45,148 bases of DNA. It comes from Rhodobacteraceae bacterium UBA2776. Lineage in GTDB: Bacteria; Pseudomonadota; Alphaproteobacteria; Rhodobacterales; Rhodobacteraceae. Of the stretch, positions 1 through 8,720 are shown piece by piece. The position numbers were made by a program, and so were the translations under genes. The notes under the pieces are model-generated. The model was not told where the DNA came from. It did no database searches and worked only from the letters and a program-made list of their open reading frames with translations. The DNA lies in the NCBI GenBank assembly GCA_002352425.1, contig DEIK01000120.1, positions 1 to 45,148 on the forward strand, in the 5' to 3' direction. Position 1 is the first letter of the stretch. Each line of letters begins with the position of its first letter.

Positions 1-636
1 ATCCATCAGGACGGCATGTTGAAAAACGCCGAGACCTTTGAAATCATGCGCCCCGAGGATGTGGGCCTGTCGGAAACCAATCTGGTGATGGGCAAGCATT
101 CGGGCCGTGCTGCGTTGCGCGCAAAACTGAAAGATCTGGGCCACGAGTTGGCGGATAACCAGTTGAAGGACGTGTTCGTGCGCTTCAAGGCACTGGCGGA
201 TCGCAAGAAGGAAATATTCGAGGATGATTTGCTGGCGCTGATGCGTGATAGTTCATCCGATGCGGTGCACGACCATATCCAGTTGAAACACTTACGCGTT
301 GTCTGCGGCACCGAGGGGCCGCAAACCGCCGATATGACATTGATGATTGATGGCGTTGAGCACGAGATTTCAACCTCGGGTGACGGCCCTGTTGATGCGG
401 CGTTCAACGCGGTAAAGGCGCTGTTCCCGCATGAGGCCCGTTTACAACTTTATCAGGTGCATGCCGTGACAGAAGGAACAGATGCCCAAGCAACAGTTAG
501 CGTGCGCATGGAAGAAGACGGCAAAATTGCTATGGGGCAGTCGGCAGATACCGATACGGTTGTGGCCTCGGCCAAGGCCTATATCAACGCACTGAACAAA
601 CTATTGGTGCGTCGTCAAAAGACCAAACCCGCATAA
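1..636 (+). CDS. leuA: 2-isopropylmalate synthase, C-terminal part (5' end outside window)
   Basis: The frame is open from base 1, so the gene begins outside the window. About 211 codons are visible. They start with the conserved IHQDGMLKN stretch near the end of the alpha-isopropylmalate synthase catalytic region; in the family its His is thought to act in catalysis. A linker follows, then the C-terminal regulatory (leucine-binding LeuA dimer) domain from roughly residue 90 to 200 of the visible part. The enzyme condenses acetyl-CoA with 2-oxoisovalerate as the first committed step of leucine synthesis in the cytoplasm, and leucine feedback acts through this C-terminal domain. The retained HQDG motif and full regulatory domain favour LeuA over homocitrate synthase. 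The ATG at 16 is internal and not the start. It ends 299 bp before mreB and is probably a separate transcript. Confidence 0.92.
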   Translation: MHQDGMLKNAETFEIMRPEDVGLSETNLVMGKHSGRAALRAKLKDLGHELADNQLKDVFVRFKALADRKKEIFEDDLLALMRDSSSDAVHDHIQLKHLRVVCGTEGPQTADMTLMIDGVEHEISTSGDGPVDAAFNAVKALFPHEARLQLYQVHAVTEGTDAQATVSVRMEEDGKIAMGQSADTDTVVASAKAYINALNKLLVRRQKTKPA

Positions 637-675
637 GGGCTCTGCGCTTTGGCCCGAAAGTTTTTTGGCTATTAC

Positions 676-727
676 CGGGGTAAATGCAAATTGTGACATT
701 CGAACATTTCACGTCGTATTTACCCCG
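676..727. repeat. Inverted repeat in the leuA-mreB gap
   Basis: A perfect 10-bp inverted repeat, CGGGGTAAAT at 676-685 and ATTTACCCCG at 718-727, brackets 32 bases. Inside it GTGACAT (693-699) and ATTTCAC (706-712) form a second, imperfect dyad. No T-tract follows on either strand, so it does not look like a simple terminator. It lies about 210 bp upstream of mreB and could be an operator or a 5'-leader structure. The function is unknown. Confidence 0.45.
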
Positions 728-935
728 ACCTACCCAACACGATTGGTAATTTTCAACATTTTCCCCGCCTTTGGGATTTGAAAATTTCCGCCCGCACTGC
801 CCCCGAAGGCAAAAAGGTGCTGACATCCAACCCAGCCCCCTTTACCGCCCCTATCTGCCACGACTATAAGGGCCCTTGGCCTCCATTCCTAAGAATCGCG
901 GGTCTAACTGTTGACTTAATTGGGAAGCGTAAGAC

Positions 936-1973
936 ATGTCTATTCTATCAGGCCTATTCTCCTCCGACATGGCAATTGATTTGGGTACAGCAAACACGCT
1001 GGTCTATGTCAAAGGCAAAGGCGTGGTTTTGAACGAACCAAGCGTTGTGGCCTACCACGTCAAGGATGGCATCAAAAAGGTGCTGGCCGTTGGGGAAGAT
1101 GCCAAGCTGATGTTGGGGCGCACACCGGGCAGCATCGAGGCGATCCGTCCGATGCGCGAAGGGGTGATTGCCGACTTTGATACCGCCGAAGAAATGATCA
1201 AATATTTCATCCGCAAGGTTCACAAACGCAGCACATTTTCCAAACCCAAGATTATCGTCTGCGTGCCGCACGGCGCGACACCGGTTGAAAAACGCGCGAT
1301 CCGCCAGTCGGTTCTGTCGGCAGGCGCACGACGCGCTGGGCTGATTGCCGAGCCGATTGCGGCGGCCATTGGGGCTGGTATGCCGATCACCGATCCAACC
1401 GGTAACATGGTTGTCGACATCGGTGGCGGGACCACCGAGGTGGCTGTTCTTTCGCTGGGTGATATCGTTTACGCGCGCTCGGTGCGTGTCGGTGGGGACC
1501 GCATGGACGAGGCCATCATCAGTTATCTGCGGCGTCAGCATAACCTGCTGGTCGGCGAGAGTACGGCAGAGCGGATCAAGACCAGCATCGGCACCGCACG
1601 GATGCCGGATGACGGGCGTGGATCGTCGATGCAAATTCGCGGTCGCGATTTGCTGAATGGTGTACCCAAAGAAACCGAAGTCAATCAGGCACAAATCGCC
1701 GAAGCCTTGGCCGAACCCGTGCAGCAAATCTGCGAAGCCGTAATGACCGCGCTTGAAGCAACCCCGCCCGATCTGGCCGCTGATATTGTCGACCACGGTG
1801 TGATGCTGACAGGTGGCGGCGCGCTGTTGGGCGAGTTGGATTTGGCCCTGCGCGAACAAACCGGTCTGGCCGTTTCCATCGCGGATGAGAGCCTGAATTG
1901 TGTGGCATTGGGCACCGGCAAGGCACTAGAGTATGAGAAACAGCTGCGTCACGTAATTGACTACGACAGCTAG
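936..1973 (+). CDS. mreB: Rod shape-determining protein MreB
   Basis: 345 aa, full length for this bacterial actin homologue. The ATP-binding signatures are in order: phosphate-1 loop DLGTANT at residues 15-21, phosphate-2 loop DIGGGTTE near residue 160, and the adenosine loop LTGGGALL near residues 290-297. MreB forms membrane-bound filaments that guide the elongasome (MreC, MreD, RodA, PBP2) making side-wall peptidoglycan. The ATG at 936 is preceded by GGGAAG at 922-927. It is the first gene of a tight five-gene cell-shape operon, and the 299-bp gap upstream probably holds the promoter. A long open frame on the opposite strand is a composition shadow of this gene. Confidence 0.97.
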   Translation: MSILSGLFSSDMAIDLGTANTLVYVKGKGVVLNEPSVVAYHVKDGIKKVLAVGEDAKLMLGRTPGSIEAIRPMREGVIADFDTAEEMIKYFIRKVHKRSTFSKPKIIVCVPHGATPVEKRAIRQSVLSAGARRAGLIAEPIAAAIGAGMPITDPTGNMVVDIGGGTTEVAVLSLGDIVYARSVRVGGDRMDEAIISYLRRQHNLLVGESTAERIKTSIGTARMPDDGRGSSMQIRGRDLLNGVPKETEVNQAQIAEALAEPVQQICEAVMTALEATPPDLAADIVDHGVMLTGGGALLGELDLALREQTGLAVSIADESLNCVALGTGKALEYEKQLRHVIDYDS

Positions 1974-2029
1974 GCCATATTTGGCACAGAGTTTGACACA
2001 GGGAACGGGAACGCGAACGGGAGCCTCCC

Positions 2030-2944
2030 TTGGCAAGAGATCGAAACACACATGCACATTATGTCCGCCCGATCCGGCGTATTCTGGTCGGGTTGCTGGT
2101 GTTTGTGTTGCTCGCTATTTTCCTGTTGTGGCGCATCGACAGCCCACGCGTTGAACGGTTCCGCGCCGCATTAGTGGATCGCGTGGTGCCCAATTTTGAA
2201 TGGGCCTTGGTGCCGGTCACGGCCGCCTCGGGCATGATCGAGGATTTCAGATCATACCAAAGGATATACCAGCAAAACCAAGAATTACGCCGCGACCTTC
2301 AGAAATTGAAATCCTGGAAAGAGGCCGCCGTTCAACTGGAACAACAAAATGCCAAGTTGTTGGCGCTGAATTCGGTTCGACTGGACCCGAAGCTGACATC
2401 GGTTTCCGGCGTGGTATTGGCCGACAGCGGATCGCCCTTTCGCCAATCTGTTTTGTTGAACATCGGGCGGCGCGACGGGATCATGGATGGCTGGGCCACC
2501 ATGGATGGAATCGGGTTGGTTGGGCGCATTTCTGGTGTTGGCAAAAACACTGCACGGGTGATCTTGCTGACGGATTCCAACAGCCGCATTCCCGTAACGA
2601 TCCAACCCTCCGGCCAGCGCGCTTTGCTGGTGGGTGATAATTCATCGCGTCCTCCGGTCGAATTTTTGGAGAAACCCGAGCAAGTGCGCCCCGGCGATCG
2701 CGTGGTCACCTCGGGCGATGGCGGCGTGTTTCCGGCTGGATTGTTGGTGGGGCAAGTCGCCAAAGACACTGACCGGCGTCTGCGGGTTCAACTGACCGCC
2801 GACTATGAGCGGCTGGATTTTCTGCGGGTTTTGCGCAGCCGCAGCTATGAGGCCATCACTGACGCAGGCGCATTGCTGGTTGGGCCGCAACCAGATTTGC
2901 TCCAAACCGATACGACAGAAGCGCCCGAGGCTGCAAATGAGTGA
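2030..2944 (+). CDS. mreC: Rod shape-determining protein MreC
   Basis: 304 aa. A short cytoplasmic N-terminus and one membrane segment (about residues 17-37) are followed by a coiled-coil stretch (about 70-105) and the two-barrel periplasmic MreC core. MreC bridges MreB and MreD inside to PBP2 outside. The start is a TTG at 2030: no in-frame ATG lies nearby, a GGGAG box sits at 2019-2023, and the reading frame matches the family from residue 1. The C-terminal tail past about residue 275 is acidic and low-complexity. The stop overlaps the mreD start by 8 bases, which suggests translational coupling. Confidence 0.93.
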   Translation: MARDRNTHAHYVRPIRRILVGLLVFVLLAIFLLWRIDSPRVERFRAALVDRVVPNFEWALVPVTAASGMIEDFRSYQRIYQQNQELRRDLQKLKSWKEAAVQLEQQNAKLLALNSVRLDPKLTSVSGVVLADSGSPFRQSVLLNIGRRDGIMDGWATMDGIGLVGRISGVGKNTARVILLTDSNSRIPVTIQPSGQRALLVGDNSSRPPVEFLEKPEQVRPGDRVVTSGDGGVFPAGLLVGQVAKDTDRRLRVQLTADYERLDFLRVLRSRSYEAITDAGALLVGPQPDLLQTDTTEAPEAANE

Positions 2945-3476
2945 TGCCAGCCCCAGCAGCAAATGGGCCTATCGGCTGCTATTCGTCCTGTTGGTGGTGT
3001 TTATCATCTTTGTGCGGCTGATCCCGTTGCAAACAACCCCGGCCGTTTGGGCGATGCCCGATCTGTTGATTTGTATCGTCTTTGCCTGGGTGTTGCGCCG
3101 CCCTGACTATGTGCCGATTTTGTTGATCGCGGGCGTTGTGCTGACGCTTGATTTTTTGTTTCTGCGCCCCCCCGGCTTGATGGCGGCGCTGGTTGTGTTG
3201 GGGGCCGAATTTTTACGCGCCCGCATTCACACCGTGCGTGAACTACCGTTTTCCTTGGAATGGGGCATGGTCGCTGGCGTCATAACCGGCATCATGATCG
3301 CCAACCGCATTGTCTTGATTTTGGTGATGTCGCCACGCCCGCCATTGGGGTTGTCGCTGTTTCAACTGTTTGCGACTTTGGCGGCCTATCCGTTGGTGGT
3401 GGCGTTTTCGCGCTACGCGCTGGGCATCCGCAAATTCTCGCCTGGTGAAACGGATGCATTGGGGCACCGGATATGA
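2937..3476 (+). CDS. mreD: Rod shape-determining protein MreD
   Basis: 179 aa from the ATG at 2937, which overlaps the end of mreC. An upstream in-frame start at 2805 would lie deep inside mreC and is unlikely. The protein is almost entirely hydrophobic with about five membrane segments, as expected for MreD, the membrane-embedded elongasome partner of MreC. Conservation in this family is weak, so the call rests on size, topology and position between mreC and the PBP2 gene. It ends in an ATGA overlap with the next gene. Confidence 0.9.
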   Translation: MSDASPSSKWAYRLLFVLLVVFIIFVRLIPLQTTPAVWAMPDLLICIVFAWVLRRPDYVPILLIAGVVLTLDFLFLRPPGLMAALVVLGAEFLRARIHTVRELPFSLEWGMVAGVITGIMIANRIVLILVMSPRPPLGLSLFQLFATLAAYPLVVAFSRYALGIRKFSPGETDALGHRI

Positions 3477-5392
3477 GGCGGCCAGTTAAAGACACCGCGC
3501 AAAGCCAGCGCAAGATCACCCGCCGAGCCTTGTTTTTAGGGGCTTCGCAGTTGGCTTTTGTCGGCGCGCTTGGCGCACGGATGCAATATCTGCAGCTGGA
3601 TCAATCCGACCAATACCGCCTGTTGGCCGATGAAAACCGGATCAACATTCGCCTGCTGCCACCGGCGCGCGGGCTGATTTATGATCGCAACGGCATTCCG
3701 CTTGCCACCAACAAACCTGTTTACCGGATCACCATGATCCGCGAAGACGCCGGCGACGTTGATGCGGTGGTGGCGCGATTGAAGGCTCTGGCCCCCATTG
3801 ACCCCGAAGAACTGACCCGTGCTTTGGAGGAGTTAAAACGGCGCAGCCCCTTTGTGCCCGTCACCATCGCCGACAATGTCACATGGGACGATATCGCAGA
3901 AGTCGCTGTAAACGCCCCTGCCCTGCCTGGTGTGACCCCGGAGGTCGGGCTGACCCGTCTTTATCCGCTAGACAATGATTTTGCCCATATCGTCGGTTAT
4001 GTCGGCGCCGTGAACGAAGCCGATTTGAATCGTGCCAACGACCGTGATCCTCTGCTGCAAATTCCGCGCTTTCAGATTGGTAAAATCGGTGTCGAGGCCA
4101 AGCTGGAAAAAACTCTACGTGGCAAAGCCGGCACCAAACGTATTGAAGTCAATGCAGTGGGCCGCGTGATGCGCGAATTGGGCCGCGAAGAAGGTATCGC
4201 CGGTGCCAATCTACAGTTGACCATAGACAGTGCATTGCAGAATTATGTGCAGGCACGGCTTGCGGGCGAAAGCGCGGCAGCTGTGGTGATGGATGTGGTG
4301 ACGGGCGACCTGTTGGCCATCGGCTCAACCCCGGCGTTTGATCCAAACAAATTTGTGAACGGCATTTCGCAGACCGACTACACTGCCTTGCTTGAAAACA
4401 AATATCGCCCGTTGCCCAACAAAGCGATGCAGGGGATTTATCCACCCGGCTCGACCTTCAAGATGATCACTGCACTGGCGGCCCTTGAAGCTGGCGAGAC
4501 AACGTCCGAAGACACCGTAAAATGCAAAGGTCACGTAGAAGTTGGCGGGCGGCGGTTCCATTGCTGGAAGCGGTCTGGCCACGGCAATATGGACTTGATG
4601 AACAGCCTCAAAAACTCGTGCGATGTGTATTATTACGAGATGGCCCAACGCGCCGGAATTGAGAAAATATCCGCGATGGCCAAACGGTTTGGCTTTGGCA
4701 CTAAATTTGACATCCCGATGTCATCGGTGGCCAAAGGACTGGCCCCGACCAAAGCATGGAAACGCGAGAACCGTGACGCTGATTGGGTGATCGGGGATTC
4801 GTTGAATGCTTCTATCGGGCAAGGTTTCGTCTTGTCCTCACCACTGCAACAGGCCGTGATGACCGCCCGTCTTGCCACCGGCAAAGCTGTGCGGCCACGT
4901 CTGGTTAAATCCATAAATGGCATTGAGGAGCCGCTGCAGGGCGGCGCTGATATCGGGGTGAACGAAAATCATTTACGACTGGTGCGCAAAGGCATGTTCG
5001 CGGTCACCAACGCCAGTGGCGGCACGGCTTACCGATCGCGCATTTTGGGCGACGAATACCAGATGGCAGGCAAAACCGGCACCAGTCAAGTGGGCAACAA
5101 AGTCGTGCGCAACGCAGACGTGATATGGGAAAAACGTGACCATGCCCTTTTCGTGTCCTATGCCCCCTACGACAATCCGCGCATCGCGGTTTCAGTCATC
5201 GTCGAGCATGGCGGTGGGGGCTCCAAAGCCGCCGCTCCAATCGCGCGTGACATAACATTGCAAGCACTCTACGGCGGGCTTCCACCGCTATCGGCCTATC
5301 CCAAGGCCGACCGCTGGCGCATCCAAAAAGAACAACGCGCCCTGCCTTTGCGCGACCCCAAAACTGCGGTCGAAAAGAGCGATCAGGCATGA
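3473..5392 (+). CDS. mrdA: Penicillin-binding protein 2 (elongasome transpeptidase)
   Basis: 639 aa class B PBP. An N-terminal membrane anchor at about residues 18-36 is followed by the PBP dimer/pedestal region and the transpeptidase domain. The active-site motifs are complete: S327-T-F-K330 (SxxK, catalytic Ser327), S382-C-D384 at the SxN position (SxD is usual for the PBP2 subgroup), and K534-T-G536. It cross-links peptidoglycan during side-wall growth together with RodA. It begins with ATGA overlap to mreD and ends with ATGA overlap to rodA, so both neighbours are probably translationally coupled. Confidence 0.96.
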   Translation: MRRPVKDTAQSQRKITRRALFLGASQLAFVGALGARMQYLQLDQSDQYRLLADENRINIRLLPPARGLIYDRNGIPLATNKPVYRITMIREDAGDVDAVVARLKALAPIDPEELTRALEELKRRSPFVPVTIADNVTWDDIAEVAVNAPALPGVTPEVGLTRLYPLDNDFAHIVGYVGAVNEADLNRANDRDPLLQIPRFQIGKIGVEAKLEKTLRGKAGTKRIEVNAVGRVMRELGREEGIAGANLQLTIDSALQNYVQARLAGESAAAVVMDVVTGDLLAIGSTPAFDPNKFVNGISQTDYTALLENKYRPLPNKAMQGIYPPGSTFKMITALAALEAGETTSEDTVKCKGHVEVGGRRFHCWKRSGHGNMDLMNSLKNSCDVYYYEMAQRAGIEKISAMAKRFGFGTKFDIPMSSVAKGLAPTKAWKRENRDADWVIGDSLNASIGQGFVLSSPLQQAVMTARLATGKAVRPRLVKSINGIEEPLQGGADIGVNENHLRLVRKGMFAVTNASGGTAYRSRILGDEYQMAGKTGTSQVGNKVVRNADVIWEKRDHALFVSYAPYDNPRIAVSVIVEHGGGGSKAAAPIARDITLQALYGGLPPLSAYPKADRWRIQKEQRALPLRDPKTAVEKSDQA

Positions 5393-6528
5393 GCTACCTT
5401 GAGCATAACGTCAAAACCGTGCCTTCGGGCCTGCACAAAATCCTGCATCTGAATTGGGCGGTGATCCTATTGCTCTGCTCGGTCTGTGGCATTGGGTTCT
5501 TGATGCTTTACTCGGTTGCGGGCGGGTCCATGTCACCCTGGGTCGAGCCACAAATGAAACGCTTTGCGCTTGGCATGGGGTTGCTGTTTTTCATCGCGAT
5601 GGTGCCGATCTGGTTTTGGCGTAACATGTCTGTATTGGCCTATGGCGCAGCTGTGATCTTGCTGTTGGGGGTGGAATTTTTCGGTACACAGCACATGGGC
5701 GCCAAACGCTGGATCAACCTTGGCTTTATGGAACTACAACCCTCCGAACTGGCCAAAATCTCGTTGATTATGGTGCTTGCGGCCTATTACGACTGGCTGG
5801 ACCTTAGGAAAACATCGCGGCCCCTTTGGGTCATAATTCCGCTGATAATCATTCTGGTGCCGACCGCTTTGGTGTTGAAACAACCCGACCTTGGCACCGC
5901 TATTTTGTTGGTGGCCGGTGGCGGTATCATCATGTTTTTGGCCGGTGTCAGCTGGTTCTATTTCGGAGCGGTTGCCGGAGCGGTTGCCGCGGCCATCACG
6001 GCCGTGTTCCAGTTTCGCGGCACCACATGGCAGTTCCTAAAGGACTACCAATACCGTCGCATCGACACGTTTCTGGATCCGGCGTCGGACCCTCTGGGGG
6101 CGGGGTATCACATTACCCAATCCAAAATCGCACTGGGATCTGGCGGCTGGACAGGACGCGGATTTATGCAAGGCACACAGGCGCGGTTGAACTTTTTGCC
6201 GGAAAAACACACCGATTTCATTTTCACCACCTTGGCCGAGGAATTCGGCTTTCTGGGCGCGTTTTCCTTGCTGGGTCTTTACACGTTGATCATCATCTTT
6301 TGCGTGATCTCGGCGCTCAAAAACAAGGACCGGTTTTCATCGCTGATCATCCTTGGGGTGGCGGCCACGTTGTTCTTGTTTTTTGCCGTCAACATGTCGA
6401 TGGTCATGGGGCTGGCCCCTGTGGTTGGGGTGCCGTTGCCGCTGGTGTCCTATGGTGGATCGGCCATGTTGGTGCTGTTAATAGCCTTTGGATTGATGCA
6501 AAGCGCCCATGTCCACAGACCGCGCTAA
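5389..6528 (+). CDS. rodA: SEDS glycosyltransferase RodA
   Basis: 379 aa polytopic protein with about ten membrane segments. The SEDS-family signature P271-E-K-H-T-D276 followed by FIF lies in the large periplasmic loop, and the C-terminal motif PLPLVSYGGSA is intact. SEDS proteins polymerise glycan strands from lipid II. RodA rather than FtsW is inferred from the mre/mrdA context. The start overlaps the mrdA stop (ATGA). It is the last cell-shape gene of the operon; the next gene follows after 13 bp and may be co-transcribed. Confidence 0.95.
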   Translation: MSYLEHNVKTVPSGLHKILHLNWAVILLLCSVCGIGFLMLYSVAGGSMSPWVEPQMKRFALGMGLLFFIAMVPIWFWRNMSVLAYGAAVILLLGVEFFGTQHMGAKRWINLGFMELQPSELAKISLIMVLAAYYDWLDLRKTSRPLWVIIPLIIILVPTALVLKQPDLGTAILLVAGGGIIMFLAGVSWFYFGAVAGAVAAAITAVFQFRGTTWQFLKDYQYRRIDTFLDPASDPLGAGYHITQSKIALGSGGWTGRGFMQGTQARLNFLPEKHTDFIFTTLAEEFGFLGAFSLLGLYTLIIIFCVISALKNKDRFSSLIILGVAATLFLFFAVNMSMVMGLAPVVGVPLPLVSYGGSAMLVLLIAFGLMQSAHVHRPR

Positions 6529-6541
6529 ACAGGAGTAAACC

Positions 6542-6952
6542 ATGTCTGTCTTCCATCTTGCCTTTAACGTCACTGATCTTGATCAGACTCGCGCTTTTTA
6601 TGGTGATCTTTTGGGGTGTGCAGAGGGACGCAGCACCGAAACATGGGTGGATTACAACTTCTTTGGCCATCAATTATCCCTGCACCTTGGCACCCCATTT
6701 GAAACCCGCGCCACGGGTAAAGTCGGCGATCACATGGTGCTGATGCCACATCTTGGCGTGGTGTTGCCGATGAATGAATGGCAAGCCTTGGCAGACCGTT
6801 TAACGGCAGCAGATGTCGCCTTCACCATCCCCCCAACCCTGCGGTTTGCGGGCCAAGCTGGCGAGCAAAGCACGATGTTCTTTTGCGATCCGTCCGGCAA
6901 CCCGATCGAGATCAAGGGCTTTGCCGATATGGCCGGAGTATTCGCCAAATGA
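6542..6952 (+). CDS. VOC-family (glyoxalase/dioxygenase-fold) protein
   Basis: 136 aa. It starts with the typical vicinal-oxygen-chelate pattern FHLAFNVTDLDQTRAFY, continues with a second half-motif, and ends with FCDPSGNPIEIKGF, whose Glu is a usual metal ligand. VOC proteins bind a divalent metal and act in glyoxalase, dioxygenase or resistance reactions. The substrate cannot be told from sequence. It overlaps the next dehydrogenase gene by ATGA, so the two probably work together, perhaps on a small keto- or hydroxy-acid. It follows rodA by 13 bp, and an AGGAG box lies just before the ATG. Confidence 0.85.
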   Translation: MSVFHLAFNVTDLDQTRAFYGDLLGCAEGRSTETWVDYNFFGHQLSLHLGTPFETRATGKVGDHMVLMPHLGVVLPMNEWQALADRLTAADVAFTIPPTLRFAGQAGEQSTMFFCDPSGNPIEIKGFADMAGVFAK

Positions 6953-7881
6953 TCAATATTCTATTCGCCGCCAAGCCCGCCAATTGGGTCAGTTACGAGG
7001 CCCCGTTGCGCCGCGCTCTGGATGACACTGGTCTTGCCTACAACCTGTGCAGAGAAACCACTGCCCCTGCAAGTATCGACTATTTAGTCTATGCCCCCAC
7101 TGGACCCGTTAACGACTTCACCCCCTTCACCAACGCCAAGGCTGTGCTGGGATTATGGGCCGGTGTTGAAGGCATCACAGGCAATGAAACGCTGACTGTT
7201 CCGTTGACACGCATGGTTGATGAAGGGCTGACCGAGGGCATGGTGGAATGGGTCGGGGGCCATACGTTGAGACACCACTTGGGCATAGATCGACACATTT
7301 TGGGCCAAGACGGGGAATGGCGTGATTATGTGCCACCGCTGGCGCGGGACCGCACCGTTGCAGTGTTGGGGCTTGGTGAGTTGGGCCGCGCGTGCGCGAC
7401 CGCCTTGAGCGCACTGAACTTCAATGTTCTGGGCTGGAGCCGCCGTGAGAAATCCATCAAGGGTGTCACCTGCCACTTTGGCGATGACGGACTGGAGCAG
7501 ATCCTGTCGCAGGCCGAAATCGTCATCACCTTGTTGCCGCTGACCGCTGGCACCGAAAACCTGCTGAACGCCCAACGCCTGTCCAAAATGCCGCGTGGCG
7601 CTTGCATCATCAACCCCGGTCGCGGCCCGTTGATAGATGACGACGCCCTGCTAAAAGCCCTCGACACCGGCCAGATCAGCCACGCCACGCTGGACGTGTT
7701 TCGCGTCGAGCCCTTACCCAAAGACCACCCTTATTGGGCACATCCACAGGTCACGGTCACCCCGCATATCGCGTCGGAAACCCGCCCCGCCAGTTCGTCT
7801 CGCGTTATAGCCGAAAACATCCGCCGCAGCGTGTCAGGCGAACCGTTGCTGCATCTGGTGGATCGCAAAGCCGGCTACTAA
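6949..7881 (+). CDS. ghrA: Glyoxylate/hydroxypyruvate reductase A-like D-2-hydroxyacid dehydrogenase
   Basis: 310 aa from the ATG at 6949 (ATGA overlap with the VOC gene). A Rossmann NAD(P)-binding motif GLGELG lies at residues 141-146. The catalytic Arg, Glu and His of the D-2-hydroxyacid dehydrogenase family are R225 (in NPGRG), E254 (DVFRVEPLP) and H273 (TPHIA). Overall length and the short N-terminal substrate domain match the GhrA subgroup, which reduces glyoxylate and hydroxypyruvate. The exact substrate is inferred. A longer upstream frame from 6778 would overlap the VOC gene extensively and is rejected. Confidence 0.85.
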   Translation: MINILFAAKPANWVSYEAPLRRALDDTGLAYNLCRETTAPASIDYLVYAPTGPVNDFTPFTNAKAVLGLWAGVEGITGNETLTVPLTRMVDEGLTEGMVEWVGGHTLRHHLGIDRHILGQDGEWRDYVPPLARDRTVAVLGLGELGRACATALSALNFNVLGWSRREKSIKGVTCHFGDDGLEQILSQAEIVITLLPLTAGTENLLNAQRLSKMPRGACIINPGRGPLIDDDALLKALDTGQISHATLDVFRVEPLPKDHPYWAHPQVTVTPHIASETRPASSSRVIAENIRRSVSGEPLLHLVDRKAGY

Positions 7882-7934
7882 CGTCCCCCTCATTGTTCCC
7901 TAAATATCTCCCGCGCGGAGCGCATAGAATCTTC

Positions 7935-8720
7935 TCAGCGCAAGATAGGTGGATTGTTCGGATCACGCCCTGGCGCCGCTGGGGCATGGTCCTCGGCCGC
8001 AGGTTTTGGCAGCTCGAACCGCAAGCCAACTTTGGCCAAAGTTGCGCAAACAGGCTCGGTTGCTGCAAAAAACGCCACGTCTAACCCGTCGTCATTTTCA
8101 TCACCAAACATCACCACTTCGCCAACTGCCTTGGCCAACGCCCCTTGGGCGGCAGGCAGCGCATCAATGATCGCCAGCATCAATCCGCACCGATCCTCAT
8201 ATCGGGCGTTCACCAGATAGGCGGCGTCAGCCAATCCAGCGGCGGTTGCGAGCTTGGTGTCAATCGCTGCGAGCAAATCCTGCGAAACCCCGACTGGGGC
8301 TTCCACGGAGACCGGCCGTGCCATCACCTCGTCCGGTGCGTTTTCCAACATATCGGCCAACCAGTCCATCGCCTCGGTGGGCAGCAAAATGGACGAGGGC
8401 GCAACGCCGAGGTTTAGCCCCAACCCGATCTCTTGCCCCGCCAACATTTTGGCGATCACACGTCCGGACAGGGCCGCATGATGGGCGCTGCCCTCTGCGA
8501 ATTCGGACAGGCGTTCCTCGCGGTCAAATGCCAAAATGTACTTTTGGGCGTCGATTTCGTACATTTCAGGCAAAAGACTGTCGCCAGTCGCCTCGCCTTG
8601 CAACAACAAGAACAATTCGCTGTCAGCCAGTCGCTCGAAAAACCGCAACCGCGGGGTCGCGTCATCCGGTGTGGCCTCCATCGCGGCATGAGCAGCATCA
8701 AGCGGGGTTGGGTCAGTCAT
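7935..8720 (-). CDS. SseB-like protein
   Basis: 261 aa, soluble and acidic. The first half carries the SseB N-terminal pattern: a short helical start, LFLLLQ, then a segment on predicted values (KYILAFDREERLSEF) and a repeated hydrophobic helix ending AMDWLADML. The second half resembles a C-terminal SseB-type domain. SseB domains have a poorly defined role, originally named for enhanced serine sensitivity. It overlaps the upstream glycosylase gene by 8 bp on the same strand, so they form a two-gene operon. It converges with the dehydrogenase gene across a 53-bp gap. Confidence 0.75.
   Translation of the reverse strand: MTDPTPLDAAHAAMEATPDDATPRLRFFERLADSELFLLLQGEATGDSLLPEMYEIDAQKYILAFDREERLSEFAEGSAHHAALSGRVIAKMLAGQEIGLGLNLGVAPSSILLPTEAMDWLADMLENAPDEVMARPVSVEAPVGVSQDLLAAIDTKLATAAGLADAAYLVNARYEDRCGLMLAIIDALPAAQGALAKAVGEVVMFGDENDDGLDVAFFAATEPVCATLAKVGLRFELPKPAAEDHAPAAPGRDPNNPPILR

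Noticed and set aside
637..666. Terminator after leuA (GGGC/GCCC stem then six T)
   Set aside because: The stem is only 4 bp with an 11-base loop and a 5-base gap to the T-tract; too weak to call.
901..935. TAACTGTTGACTTAA before mreB as a CtrA site
   Set aside because: Half-site spacing does not fit TTAA-N7-TTAA.
954..1859. Long open frame on the - strand inside mreB
   Set aside because: Codon-bias shadow of mreB; no ribosome-binding site and no family likeness.
7908..7920. CTCC-CGCGC-GGAG hairpin between convergent genes
   Set aside because: A 4-bp stem without a T-tract on either side; could be chance.
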